Source: Actinobacteria bacterium UBA7422 | GTDB taxonomy: Bacteria > Actinomycetota > Actinomycetes > S36-B12 | Length of the DNA stretch: 20,837 bases | Direction: 5' to 3' | NCBI GenBank assembly: GCA_002469525.1 | Contig: DKME01000042.1 | Span: 1-20,837 of the forward strand | In this document: positions 7,088 through 14,331 of the stretch, in pieces | How positions within the stretch are numbered: the stretch's first letter is position 1 | Layout: every line of letters starts with the position of its first letter | Translations under genes and position numbers: made by a program | Notes under the pieces: model-generated | What the model saw: only the letters and a program-made list of their open reading frames with translations | What the model was told of the DNA's origin: nothing | The model's database searches: none

Positions 7088-7554
7088 CGCGCTGGCTAAG
7101 CGAGGACGAACAGAATGCATGGCGCGCCTGGTTGGACATGACTCGACTGTTGCCGGATCGGCTTAGCCGTGAATTGAGTTCAGAACATGGGCTATCACTC
7201 GCAGACTACGAAATATTGGTTCAACTCTCGGAAAATCCCGATCACCGAATTCGAATGAGTGAACTGGCCACCCGTGCACTCTCCTCCCGAAGCCGACTTT
7301 CCCATCAATGTGACCGACTCACAAAAAGCGGCCTGATAACTCGCGAACCATGCGCGGATGACGGTCGCGGCTCGTGGGCGGTCCTCACCGAAGCCGGATG
7401 GAACAAAATTTACTCGGCAGCACCGGACCACGTGGAAAGTGTTCGCGAACATTTAGTCGAGGTTCTCACCCCTGAGGAGTTCGCAGAGCTAGGCCGCTTG
7501 TCACGCAAAGTCGCCCAACGGCTACAGGTGACATCAAAGTCGCCGAGTGATTAG
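7084..7554 (+). CDS. MarR family transcriptional regulator
   Basis: A 156-residue winged-helix regulator, typical MarR length. The wHTH is seen as LADYEILVQLSENPDHRIRMSELATRALSSRSRLSHQCDRLTKSGLITREP followed by a wing containing DDGRGSWAVLTEAG, flanked by the N- and C-terminal helices used for dimerisation. The ATG at 7084 overlaps the ppgK stop (ATGA), implying coupled translation; an upstream in-frame ATG at 7069 would lie inside ppgK. At its other end TTAG (7551-7554) is shared with the stop of the convergent ATPase gene. Its effector and targets cannot be told; it may control its own operon or the neighbouring heme importer. Confidence 0.9.
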   Translation: MTRWLSEDEQNAWRAWLDMTRLLPDRLSRELSSEHGLSLADYEILVQLSENPDHRIRMSELATRALSSRSRLSHQCDRLTKSGLITREPCADDGRGSWAVLTEAGWNKIYSAAPDHVESVREHLVEVLTPEEFAELGRLSRKVAQRLQVTSKSPSD

Positions 7555-8324
7555 TTCGGACTACACATTGCGATTTCCCGTCCGCGCGAGTCAATGGACC
7601 AAAGAACGTTAATATTTTTTTTGTAGGCCCTTGAGAGATGATCTTGATTCATAACTTCTCGAGTTGGTCCGGCTGCAATTACTTTGCCCTCGCCCATCAA
7701 GATTACGTGCGTTGCTAAACCTGAAATCCACGACAGGTTGTGACTACTCAACACAAGCGTTCGACCAGACTCCCGTAAATTGATCAGCATCTGATCAAGC
7801 TGGTCGGCTCCCACCAAATCCAAGTCGGAGTCAGGTTCATCAAAGAACATCAGCGGGGTGTCTTGGGCAATAACTCGGGCAATATGAACTCGCTTACGTT
7901 CACCCCCGGAAAGTTGATTGATCCGGCGGTTTCTCAACCCACCGATTTGGGTCAATTCAATTGCGTGTTCAATCCGCTGGGAGTCCATTGCTGTATCTCG
8001 CGAACCCCGCCAGGGCGTTCGGCCCCAAGCCACGACTTCAGCCACGGTGAATCCAAATGACACCGCGAGGTCTTGTCCCAAAATCGATCTTGCTCGCGCT
8101 AAATCGCGAACACCCAAGTCGTGAAGCGGCGAGCCTTGGAAAGTGACCGCGCCAGAGTGCACTTTCAGCATCCCGCTGAGAACGCCCATAAGCGTTGACT
8201 TTCCGGCTCCGTTTGGTCCAATTATCGCGTGGATTTCACCCTCACCTACCGAGATGTCGACACGGTCGAGCCGTAGTTGTTCTCCTTCTCCCCGGACCGT
8301 GCACCGCTCTGCGATCAGAATCAC
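7551..8324 (-). CDS. hmuV: Heme/iron-complex ABC transporter ATP-binding protein
   Basis: A 257-residue ATPase of the FecE/HmuV type that powers import through the membrane partner encoded just upstream. Walker A is GPNGAGKST (residues 36-44), the Q-loop lies in SILGQDLAVSFGFTVAEVV, the ABC signature is LSGGERKR, Walker B is LMFFDEP, followed by DSDLD in the D-loop, and the switch His is in LSSHNLSW. I chose the GTG at 8324 because GTGA overlaps the permease stop and AAGGTGG lies 6 bp upstream. A TTG two codons earlier is possible but would abut that ribosome site. Heme specificity is inferred from the operon's binding protein; siderophore or cobalamin are alternatives. Confidence 0.9.
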   Translation of the reverse strand: MILIAERCTVRGEGEQLRLDRVDISVGEGEIHAIIGPNGAGKSTLMGVLSGMLKVHSGAVTFQGSPLHDLGVRDLARARSILGQDLAVSFGFTVAEVVAWGRTPWRGSRDTAMDSQRIEHAIELTQIGGLRNRRINQLSGGERKRVHIARVIAQDTPLMFFDEPDSDLDLVGADQLDQMLINLRESGRTLVLSSHNLSWISGLATHVILMGEGKVIAAGPTREVMNQDHLSRAYKKNINVLWSIDSRGREIAMCSPN

Positions 8325-9283
8325 GCCCAACCACCTTGCCTATTGCGGGCTCGCCCAAGCAAGAAAAAGAACACCGGTGCGCCAACAATCGCCATGACAC
8401 TCCCCACTGGGATTTCAGTGGGGCTGAAGGCCAGTCGAGCGACCGTGTCTGCCAAGAGAAGGATTACCGCGCCACCGATGGCGCTTAGGACAAGTAATTG
8501 CCTGTGTGAGGGGCCAACAACGAGTCGAATTGCGTGCGGGACTACGAGTCCAAGGAACGCAATCACGCCAACGACTGCCACTCCAGCGGCCGTGAGTAAC
8601 ACGGCGGCCAGAAGCGCAAGTGCGCGAACCCGCGAAACATTAACTCCGCTTGCATACGCACTTTCGTCTCCAAGCGCCATTAGGTCAAGTGAAGGTGCGA
8701 GAAAAAATGCGAGAATGACTCCAATCAAGATTGCCGGCAGCATTGAGTTCACACCGTCCCAATTGCTCAGTGAGAATGATCCGGTTGTCCAAAATGTCAC
8801 CGAGCGAGCACCTGCAAGATCACTCATGGAGATGATGATTGACATCGCGGCTGCACCAAATGCACTGACGGCAATTCCAGCGAGCAGGACGGTGACGACT
8901 TCAACCCGTCCATTACTGCGCGCCACCCAAACAACAATCGCCATTGCTATCGCGGAGGTCACAACGGCGATACTGGTGACTCCGAGGGAATTAAATGGCA
9001 GCCCGATAGCAGCACCAAGCACCGCTCCGAGTGCTGCTCCAGCGGAGACACCAACCAGTGCTGGATCTGCGAGTGGATTTCGCAGTGAGCCTTGAAGTAG
9101 GACACCTGCACTAGCCAAACCCACGCCCACCAAGATTGCGGCGATTGTGCGCGGCGCTCTGATATTCCACACAATCACCGAGTCCGCTTCGGCAGCACCG
9201 AATTGCAGTGATATCACAATAAGCGTGAACAGTAAAACCAATAAAATACTTCCAAGAATCCATGCCTTGCTCGTAAACCTCAC
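8321..9283 (-). CDS. hmuU: FecCD-family ABC transporter permease (heme/iron complex)
   Basis: A 320-residue polytopic membrane protein of the FecCD/BtuC family, which forms a dimeric translocation channel. Family hallmarks: NIRAPRTIAAILVGVGLASAGVLLQG, RNPLADPALVGVSAGAALGAVLG, and near the end FLGLVVPHAIRLVVGPSHR, with LLLADTVARLAFSPTEIPVGSVMAIVGAPVFFFLL. The start is GTG at 9283, whose GTGA overlaps the stop of hmuT, and its own stop overlaps the start of hmuV, so all three genes are translationally coupled. Length and helix pattern are normal for the family (about 10 helices). Confidence 0.93.
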   Translation of the reverse strand: MRFTSKAWILGSILLVLLFTLIVISLQFGAAEADSVIVWNIRAPRTIAAILVGVGLASAGVLLQGSLRNPLADPALVGVSAGAALGAVLGAAIGLPFNSLGVTSIAVVTSAIAMAIVVWVARSNGRVEVVTVLLAGIAVSAFGAAAMSIIISMSDLAGARSVTFWTTGSFSLSNWDGVNSMLPAILIGVILAFFLAPSLDLMALGDESAYASGVNVSRVRALALLAAVLLTAAGVAVVGVIAFLGLVVPHAIRLVVGPSHRQLLVLSAIGGAVILLLADTVARLAFSPTEIPVGSVMAIVGAPVFFFLLGRARNRQGGWA

Positions 9284-10260
9284 GGTGAATTCAATTCAGT
9301 CAGTGCTTCATTCATTGCGTTTATCAGGTCGCCAGTGCGTGGGCCAAATGACAGCAGCAACGTGTCGTCAACTTCGATCACAGCTCGAGTCGCCGCAGCT
9401 TTGGTCTGTGCGACGCCTGGCAACTCAACTAGTCCGTCGATCCCGCCAACCGACTCCAGTCCCTTTGTCATAACGAGCAGGACGTCTGGATTAAGCCGAA
9501 CGATTTCCTCTGCCGTCAACGGCGTGAATGGACCCAATTCGGCCTGTGCACCTACGTCAGTTCCCCCCGATTCACGGATCAATGAATCAGCACCCGAGCC
9601 TTCACCTCCGAGCAAATAGATCGCCGACGTTCCTCGCACATAGAGAAATGCGACTTTGGGTGTGGGAGCCAAGGACATCTGTTCACTTGCCGCAGTGAGG
9701 CCCGCAACGTATGTGATTGCTTCAACGGGTGCGCCAATTGCAGAACCGATTGCTTCTACTTTGGGTGCAATCTCAGCGATCGTCCAAGCTTCCGGCACTT
9801 CGACCACGGTGATGCCTGCGCTTCTGATTGAGTCAATTGCTTCCTGTGGACCGCTAGAAGCGTCGATCAAAACTAAATCGGGTGTCACACCCAGAACACT
9901 CTCCACATTGATCTCATGACTACTCGTCACAATGGGTGCTCCAGAAATTTCAGGCGCACTGCTTGTTTCGTCTCGACCAACAACCCGATCTCCGCCGCCC
10001 AAGACCGCGACTACTTCGCCCGAGCCGTTCGCCAATGTCACTATGCGAGTGGCCGTGCCCTGCGCCCATTCTTGATCAAAAGGTGCGGGGAAGGCAATGT
10101 CAGTTTGAGCAATCTCAATGGGGCGAATCCTTTCGGGCAAAGGGCTCGCACTTGACTCGAGCTGTGAGACTCCATCGTCTGCTGAACTTGAACAGGAAGT
10201 AAGGCCGGCACTGAGAAGGACAAGTGCAATCCCAAAGACAAGGGCACGGAACTTTCTCAC
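9280..10260 (-). CDS. hmuT: Heme-type ABC transporter substrate-binding lipoprotein
   Basis: A 326-residue periplasmic-binding-protein-like lipoprotein that would capture its ligand outside the membrane and pass it to HmuUV. It starts VRKFRALVFGIALVLLSAGLTSC, a signal peptide with lipobox LTSC, so Cys23 would be lipidated. The rest has the TroA/FecB two-lobe pattern: RIVTLANGSGEVVAVLG, GVTPDLVLIDA, LNPDVLLVMTKGLESVGG and LLLSFGPRTGDLI, which I associate with HmuT. His115 in SSHEIN sits where corynebacterial HmuT has an axial heme ligand, judged by eye only. The GTG at 10260 is preferred over ATGs further upstream because they would put 42 unsuitable residues before the signal and run over the divergent promoter; AATAAT lies exactly 6 bp upstream, suggesting a leaderless mRNA. 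Confidence 0.88.
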   Translation of the reverse strand: MRKFRALVFGIALVLLSAGLTSCSSSADDGVSQLESSASPLPERIRPIEIAQTDIAFPAPFDQEWAQGTATRIVTLANGSGEVVAVLGGGDRVVGRDETSSAPEISGAPIVTSSHEINVESVLGVTPDLVLIDASSGPQEAIDSIRSAGITVVEVPEAWTIAEIAPKVEAIGSAIGAPVEAITYVAGLTAASEQMSLAPTPKVAFLYVRGTSAIYLLGGEGSGADSLIRESGGTDVGAQAELGPFTPLTAEEIVRLNPDVLLVMTKGLESVGGIDGLVELPGVAQTKAAATRAVIEVDDTLLLSFGPRTGDLINAMNEALTELNSP

Positions 10261-10266
10261 TGTCCC

Positions 10267-10272
10267 ATTATT
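10267..10272 (-). promoter_or_regulatory. hmuT: Probable -10 box AATAAT of hmuTUV
   Basis: On the minus strand AATAAT (5 of 6 to TATAAT) is followed by six bases and then the GTG of hmuT. No Shine-Dalgarno sequence is present. The spacing gives a transcription start on the GTG. Confidence 0.5.
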
Positions 10273-10302
10273 AGGCCTCACGCCGCTGGGTTCCCGGCAC
10301 GT

Positions 10303-10320
10303 TGTCGGTATCGGCCGACA
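10303..10320. promoter_or_regulatory. Inverted repeat between hmuT and the divergent secreted gene
   Basis: TGTCGG, six-base spacer, CCGACA, a symmetric site about 31 bp from each of the two inferred -10 boxes. Its central place suits a regulator acting on both directions. No regulator family is identified from the motif. Confidence 0.35.
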
Positions 10321-10350
10321 GCATGTCAGGCGCATCAATGCATTCGAATC

Positions 10351-10356
10351 TAGTGT
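10351..10356 (+). promoter_or_regulatory. -10 box TAGTGT for leaderless secreted-protein gene
   Basis: TAGTGT, then exactly six bases, then the GTG start at 10363. There is no ribosome site, so transcription probably starts at the initiation codon. Confidence 0.55.
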
Positions 10357-10362
10357 TTCCTC

Positions 10363-10890
10363 GTGCGCGTTTTTCCCAAAATTCACCGAGCAGTTCTTGC
10401 CGCGATTGCGTGCGCTTCGCTCCTGCTCCCAGCCATGAGCACGCCGGCAAGTGCGATCATCTATCCCGCTAAAGTCACCAAAAGCGGCAAAGCCACCCTG
10501 TCAGTTAAACCTGTCAAGAATCTCAATGCCACCAGTACTCGGATAAAGGTAAAAGGAAAAGGCTTCGACCAACGAACGGGTATTTATGTGGCTCTCTGCG
10601 TTACCCCAAGGAAAGGGTCCGGAATCTACCCCGGCCCCTGCGGTGGTGGCATCAACATGACTGCTAGCGACCCTTCCTCGGCTTGGATCTCTTCGAACCC
10701 CCCGCCCTATGGGCGCGATCTTGCCATTCCCTATTCAAAAGGTGGGCGATTCTCAGTGACACTCACGGTGAATTCGCAAATCGGTGACATAGATTGCCGG
10801 CGCGTATCCTGCGCAATTGTCACGCGAGCAGACCATACAAAATCTTCAATCCGCACCTCAGATTTGTTTATCCCCGTTACATTCAAATAG
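10363..10890 (+). CDS. Secreted protein with neocarzinostatin-like Ig-fold domain
   Basis: A 175-residue exported protein. Residues 1-31 form a Sec signal peptide (hydrophobic AVLAAIACASLLLPAM, cleavage after TPASA). The mature part is a single all-beta domain: VKPVKNLNATSTRIKVKGKGF, GIYVALCVTP, a Gly/Pro loop ending GPCGG, ASDPSSAWISSNPPPYG, RFSVTLTVN, DIDCRRVSCAIVTRADHT and FIPVTF. Four cysteines (79, 93, 145, 150) would make two disulfides; the 5-residue step of the second pair and its DCxxxxC context match neocarzinostatin-type domains. Similar domains occur, to my recollection, at the end of actinobacterial HtaA heme-binding proteins. No HtaA domain is present here. It is divergent from hmuTUV and 14 bp ahead of a second secreted protein, so a surface role in heme capture is a reasonable but unproven inference. 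Confidence 0.75.
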   Translation: MRVFPKIHRAVLAAIACASLLLPAMSTPASAIIYPAKVTKSGKATLSVKPVKNLNATSTRIKVKGKGFDQRTGIYVALCVTPRKGSGIYPGPCGGGINMTASDPSSAWISSNPPPYGRDLAIPYSKGGRFSVTLTVNSQIGDIDCRRVSCAIVTRADHTKSSIRTSDLFIPVTFK

Positions 10891-10904
10891 GTAAAAGGAG
10901 AAAA

Positions 10905-11678
10905 ATGCTCAGCAAGAAAATAGTCGGAAAACTGGTTGCAGTAACCGCGGTGGTAGGTATGGCATGCGCAACGGCCGTGGTTCCAGCACAGGCCGAGGGT
11001 GCATTCAACGCAACTGTTGCTGGAGTGAACAACATGACTCCTCTAGTTGCACTAGAAACTAGCTCGGTTCAACCAATTGACGTCACTAATCTCCCGGCAA
11101 ATGTTGGGATCTATGCCCTTCATTGCGCGGTTCCCATGAACCCACGTTCGGCACCAACACTCTGCGATAGCTCAGCGGACTCAGCGATTTACATTCCTGC
11201 TATTGCCGCTGATCGAGCTACCGTTGCTGCGAAGATTAAAGTCAATGGTGAGTTCTACGGATCTAACCCAAACCCACAACCGGGCGCCAGCGAGACTAAG
11301 TCCGTTGACTGTCGAGTAGAAGCAGCACCAGGCATGGGTTCCTGCGCCGTCTACATTCTTGGTGCGGGTCGTGAAAGCGCGAACCCCACCTATCTTCGGG
11401 TTTTCCCAACCGCCTTTAAGGCAGTTCGCGCTGACCGCAAAACCGACGCGGTCAAAGTCAGCCCAAAAGCTGGGACAACGATCGACCAAGACGGCCAAGC
11501 CTTCAGCGCTACAACCACTTCAGGGTTAACACCGTCGATCACCGGCGACAACTGCTCCGTGCGTGATGGGAAAATAACTGCACTTGCAAACTCAGGAACG
11601 TGCACGCTCACGATCACGACTACGGGTGGACGCAACTTCAAGCCACTCGTGGAAACCACAACCTACAAACTGGGTTAG
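10905..11678 (+). CDS. Secreted two-domain Ig-like protein (neocarzinostatin-like plus Ig-like)
   Basis: A 257-residue exported protein starting at an ATG with AAAGGAG four bases upstream. The signal peptide is KKIVGKLVAVTAVVGMACAT, cleaved near VPAQA (about residue 30). The first domain repeats the layout of the preceding gene: GIYALHCAVP with C74, a loop to C87, then VDCRVEAAPGMGSCAVYI with C136 and C147. The second domain (about 175-257) is another beta module with SPKAGTTIDQDGQAFSATTT, a Cys pair 217/233 around SVRDGKITALANSG, and TLTITTTGGRNF. There is no anchor, LPXTG or lipobox, so it is released or held non-covalently. It is very likely co-transcribed with the upstream gene. A longer frame beginning at 10794 is rejected because it overlaps that gene and lacks the ribosome site. 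Function unknown; partnership with the first protein and HmuT is inferred. Confidence 0.78.
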   Translation: MLSKKIVGKLVAVTAVVGMACATAVVPAQAEGAFNATVAGVNNMTPLVALETSSVQPIDVTNLPANVGIYALHCAVPMNPRSAPTLCDSSADSAIYIPAIAADRATVAAKIKVNGEFYGSNPNPQPGASETKSVDCRVEAAPGMGSCAVYILGAGRESANPTYLRVFPTAFKAVRADRKTDAVKVSPKAGTTIDQDGQAFSATTTSGLTPSITGDNCSVRDGKITALANSGTCTLTITTTGGRNFKPLVETTTYKLG

Positions 11679-11705
11679 CGGTAGCGGTTCAACCAGAACC
11701 AATGG

Positions 11706-11742
11706 AATGGGGTGCGGCGCAATATGCGCTTCGCCCCATTTT
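11706..11742 (+). terminator. Rho-independent terminator of the secreted-protein pair
   Basis: Stem AATGGGG (11706-11712) with CCCCATT (11734-11740), and an inner GCGC/GCGC stem (11717-11720 with 11726-11729), followed by TTTT on the plus strand. It ends immediately before the stop of the convergent TetR gene at 11744. The minus strand has no T-run after the stem. Confidence 0.85.
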
Positions 11743-11743
11743 G

Positions 11744-12316
11744 CTACCGAGAGACTCCGGAAGAAATAAATGCCATAACTGCGTCACCTTCGCTGATCGA
11801 GTCGAAACCTTGGGATTCAACGCGAGTGATAGCGCTGTCCAACACTCCCCAGCAGAAGGCTGAATACTGGCGAACGTCGGCAACTTCCAATTCCGTTAGT
11901 GCGTCAACGAGTGGCGCAACAAGTTCCCGGTGCATGGATGACACCTGCGCTCTACGAGCTTCAGGCAGTTCAACAGATGCAGCGGACTTGACTAATACGT
12001 GGCGACCGTCCTTTACGTAACCTAAAACCCCACGAACCCACGTCTCAATCCGATCCAGTGGTTCATTCTCGGCCTCGACCATGGGTGAAATCTCGTCAAC
12101 CCAGAACGCCATTTCGTCGACGAGGACATCGGCAATTAAATCGGCGGCACTCGCGTAGTACTCGTAAACCGCTGAACGTGAAAGTCCAACTTCTGAAGCA
12201 ACTTGGGCAACAGTAAAGGGGGTTCCAGAAAGCATCAGTTGTGCGGCAGCAGCCAAAAGAGCGTCACGGCGCTCCTCGCGGTGTTCGGCGATAGTAGGCG
12301 CGCTAATTCTTGGCAT
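11744..12316 (-). CDS. TetR family transcriptional regulator
   Basis: A 190-residue TetR-type protein. The N-terminal DNA-binding region reads REERRDALLAAAAQLML, then FTVAQVASEVGLSRSAVYEYYASAADLIADVL, with the usual YEYY at the end of the recognition helix (about residues 35-65). The C-terminal ligand domain is helical and not diagnostic. It stands alone between a terminator and the RNase P RNA gene, so its targets are not evident from context. The ATG has no Shine-Dalgarno sequence, but CACAAT lies exactly 6 bp upstream (12323-12328), again in the register of a leaderless start, though only a partial -10 match. Confidence 0.92.
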   Translation of the reverse strand: MPRISAPTIAEHREERRDALLAAAAQLMLSGTPFTVAQVASEVGLSRSAVYEYYASAADLIADVLVDEMAFWVDEISPMVEAENEPLDRIETWVRGVLGYVKDGRHVLVKSAASVELPEARRAQVSSMHRELVAPLVDALTELEVADVRQYSAFCWGVLDSAITRVESQGFDSISEGDAVMAFISSGVSR

Positions 12317-12380
12317 GAGCCCATTGTGCCGTGTAAATCAACTTTGTGCGCCAAGAGTTCGGGTAGAACAAGGGAAATGG

Positions 12381-12759
12381 GAACGAGTCGGTCTATAAGC
12401 CGGATCCTGTATCTGCCGAAGCAGATGGTGACCATCCATCTTGGACTGCTGTTGCCAGCAGCCTCGTGCGGTCTACCAGCAGACAATGGGCGAGCAACCC
12501 GTCTGCTTGGGCCAGCAAGCTGACCCTCTTGACCTTGCTTCGGGTGGGGTTTACCGAGCTGATGCAGTCGCCTGCACCACTGGTGGTCTCTTACACCACC
12601 GTTTCACCCTTACCAAGGTTTCCCTTGGCGGTTTGTTTTCTGTGGCACTGTCCCGCGGATCACTCCGGGTGGGCGTTACCCACCACCCTGCTCTGTGAAG
12701 TCCGGACTTTCCTCGACCCGCTTTTTAAGGCGTGCCGCGATCACCCGACCGACTCGTTC
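12381..12759 (-). ncRNA. rnpB: RNase P RNA (type A)
   Basis: Catalytic RNA of RNase P, which trims the 5' leader of tRNA precursors. On the minus strand the conserved 5' block GAGGAAAGTCCGGACTTCAC (P4 side), then GGGTGAAACGGTGG, GTAAGAGACCACC, the GGTAAACCCC loop of L15 that pairs with tRNA 3' CCA (around 12547-12555), and near the 3' end GATCCGGCTTATAGACCG are all present. Helix P1 is formed by GAACGAGTCGGTC at the 5' end (12747-12759 in complement) pairing with its complement at 12381-12393, which sets both ends. Length of about 379 nt is normal for actinobacteria. A -10 box upstream predicts a transcription start at the same 5' end. Confidence 0.96.
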
Positions 12760-12766
12760 AAGTCCA

Positions 12767-12772
12767 ACACTA
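12767..12772 (-). promoter_or_regulatory. rnpB: -10 box TAGTGT of rnpB
   Basis: Minus-strand TAGTGT is followed by about six bases and then the G that begins helix P1. The predicted start (12759-12760) agrees with the end defined independently by pairing in P1. No good -35 box is visible. Confidence 0.6.
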
Positions 12773-12798
12773 CGCCCTTGCTGACCATTCCATCCCCA

Positions 12799-12811
12799 CC
12801 TGGACTCCAGG
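12799..12811. promoter_or_regulatory. Palindrome between rnpB and yaaA promoters
   Basis: CCTGGA-C-TCCAGG, a perfect 6+6 bp inverted repeat centred on one base. It lies just upstream of the yaaA -10 box (12820) and in the upstream region of the divergent rnpB promoter, so it could be an operator. No factor is recognised. Confidence 0.35.
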
Positions 12812-12819
12812 CAATGCTT

Positions 12820-12825
12820 TAGGCT
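12820..12825 (+). promoter_or_regulatory. yaaA: -10 box TAGGCT for leaderless yaaA
   Basis: TAGGCT, then six bases, then the second of two consecutive ATGs at 12832. It therefore favours 12832 over 12829 as the start. Confidence 0.55.
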
Positions 12826-12831
12826 GCCATG

Positions 12832-13602
12832 ATGTTGTTTCTCTTACCTCCGAGTGAAGGGAAGACACCTGCAAGCGGCGGCCCTACATTTGCCGCCAAT
12901 AAATTGGTGTTTCCCGAGTTAGGCGCGAGACGCATGGAACTCATGGAAGCGCTCGCAGATTTTTGTAAGGAAAAGCCAGAACTCGCAGCCGAAGCACTTG
13001 GTCTTGGACCAAGCCAGGCCAACCTACTCACCCTCAATCAAGAGCTGCTTTCAGCGCATTGCGCTCCCGCGATCCAGATTTACACGGGCGTTCTCTATGA
13101 CCACCTGGGCTACAGCACATTGGCTGCCAAAGCCCGATCACGAGCTGATTCCAGCATCTTGATCGCTTCGGCCCTGTTCGGTTTTGTCGCTCCCACTGAC
13201 CTGATTCCGGCGTACCGTTTCAGCGGTAGCTCGACCATTCCAATAATCGGTTCACTTGCCCACTACTGGAGACCTGAACTACTTGAAGTCCTTGACCGGG
13301 AAAAGGAGTCTTTGGTCCTTGATATGCGTTCCGGCAGTTACGAAAAACTCGCACCGGCAAAACAACTAGATCGCGCTGTCGTTAACGTTAAAGTTCTCAC
13401 CGAGGTAAACGGGAAACTCAAACCCGTTACCCACTTCAATAAGGCGACGAAAGGCGATCTTGTTCGCGCTGCCTGCCGCAGCGCACTGAGATTCCCCACA
13501 AAAATCGAACAAGTTGGTTCCTACTTCACGAAACTCGGATTTCAAGCAGACCTAAATACTGATGGGACAGGGATTCCTACCCTGCACATTGTCACCGAAT
13601 AG
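12832..13602 (+). CDS. yaaA: YaaA family peroxide stress protein (DUF328)
   Basis: A 256-residue cytoplasmic protein of the YaaA/UPF0246 family. In Escherichia coli YaaA lowers free iron during hydrogen peroxide stress and binds DNA; the activity here is inferred from family. The signature start MLFLLPPSEGKT, then AIQIYTGVLYDHLGYSTL (the conserved Y-x-G-x-x-Y region), ILIASALFGFVAPTDLIPAYR, LVLDMRSGSYEKL, HFNKATKGDLVRA and the C-terminal FPTKIEQVGSYFTKLGFQADL are all present, so it looks intact. Start at 12832 rather than the ATG directly before it follows from the -10 box and from family N-termini. It is divergent from rnpB with about 70 bp between them. Confidence 0.93.
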   Translation: MLFLLPPSEGKTPASGGPTFAANKLVFPELGARRMELMEALADFCKEKPELAAEALGLGPSQANLLTLNQELLSAHCAPAIQIYTGVLYDHLGYSTLAAKARSRADSSILIASALFGFVAPTDLIPAYRFSGSSTIPIIGSLAHYWRPELLEVLDREKESLVLDMRSGSYEKLAPAKQLDRAVVNVKVLTEVNGKLKPVTHFNKATKGDLVRAACRSALRFPTKIEQVGSYFTKLGFQADLNTDGTGIPTLHIVTE

Positions 13603-13654
13603 TTCTCAGCAAATTCACAGGGTTATCCCAGCGGCTTCCCAAGTTGCCATGTGA

Positions 13655-13673
13655 CTCTTTGATCACGAAAGAG
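13655..13673. promoter_or_regulatory. Inverted repeat upstream of the secreted repeat protein
   Basis: CTCTTT, seven-base spacer GATCACG, AAAGAG. It lies about 50 bp before the start of the secreted gene, in the expected promoter area, and could be an operator (perhaps for the nearby response regulator). It is not followed by a T-run, so it is not a terminator. Confidence 0.3.
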
Positions 13674-13723
13674 AAGCACCCGCAAAGCGATGCACTTCCC
13701 GCATCTAAGACTAAGGAGCAATA

Positions 13724-14299
13724 ATGAAAGCAAATAAGAAGTGGATGACCCGCATTGGTGCCGGCGTTGGAGTTGCCGCACTCACAGTAGGTGCACTAAC
13801 CGGAGTGGCTAACGCACATGGTTCATCCGACAAAGGTGAGCGTAAAGGTGGCGGTCCAGTTGCCGCTCTAGTCACCGAAGGAACTTTGACAACGGACCAA
13901 GCAACAGCAGTGGGAGATGCCCTCAAGAGTGCACGCGAGGCAGCTAAGGCAGATCACCTCAGTTCACTGGTTGCTGCGGGAACAATCACTCAAGCACAGG
14001 CTGATGCTCTGTCAGAAAAGGGCGGAATAAAAGCTCTGGTCCAGTCCGGTGACATGACGCGTGAAGAGGCAAAGGCACTGTACTCAGCGCTCAAAGCTGC
14101 TGACAAGCCAGACATGGAATCGAACTTCGCATCGGTCATGAGCGCACTCGTTGCCGACGGGACAATCACTCAGGCTCAGGCAGATGCAATCACCGCTGCC
14201 AAGCCAGCTAAGGGCGAAAAAGGCTCGAAGGGTGGTCACGGCAATGGAGCAGATAAAAAGACTGCAAACGGTGCCACAAGCTCAGCTGCTTCCGCGTAA
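13724..14299 (+). CDS. Secreted four-repeat helical protein, function unknown
   Basis: A 191-residue exported protein with AAGGAG five bases before its ATG. The signal peptide covers about residues 1-31 (KANKKWMTRIG charged start, hydrophobic GVAALTVGALTGV, cleavage near ANA-HG). Four copies of a helix-turn-helix-like unit follow: VAALVTEGTLTTDQATAV (46-67), LSSLVAAGTITQAQADAL (79-96), IKALVQSGDMTREEAKAL (102-123) and VMSALVADGTITQAQADAI (138-156). The pattern L-V-x-x-G-T-[IL]-T-x-x-Q-A is familiar from SHOCT-like and other secreted actinobacterial repeat proteins. The tail is Lys/Gly/Ala/Ser-rich and disordered. It is followed by a terminator and then a two-component system, so it may be a signal or target of that system. 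Function not recognised. Confidence 0.8.
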   Translation: MKANKKWMTRIGAGVGVAALTVGALTGVANAHGSSDKGERKGGGPVAALVTEGTLTTDQATAVGDALKSAREAAKADHLSSLVAAGTITQAQADALSEKGGIKALVQSGDMTREEAKALYSALKAADKPDMESNFASVMSALVADGTITQAQADAITAAKPAKGEKGSKGGHGNGADKKTANGATSSAASA

Positions 14300-14331
14300 T
14301 AAGTGAAGTGTTTATAGTCGTAACCGCTAGG

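Noticed and set aside
8277..9095. 272-codon plus-strand frame rich in Thr, Ala and Ser
   Set aside because: It lies antisense to hmuU and hmuV, which have full family motifs and overlapping start/stop junctions. The composition is that of a reversed membrane-protein gene.
10267..10280. Possible DtxR/IdeR iron box (TTAGG near hmuT)
   Set aside because: Only one half-site-like TTAGG is present, without the symmetric 19-bp arrangement, so an iron box cannot be supported.
10261..10386. N-terminal extension of hmuT to an ATG at 10386
   Set aside because: It would place 42 polar residues before a clear lipoprotein signal and overlap the divergent gene's start and promoter. GTG at 10260 fits the signal peptide and the -10 box.
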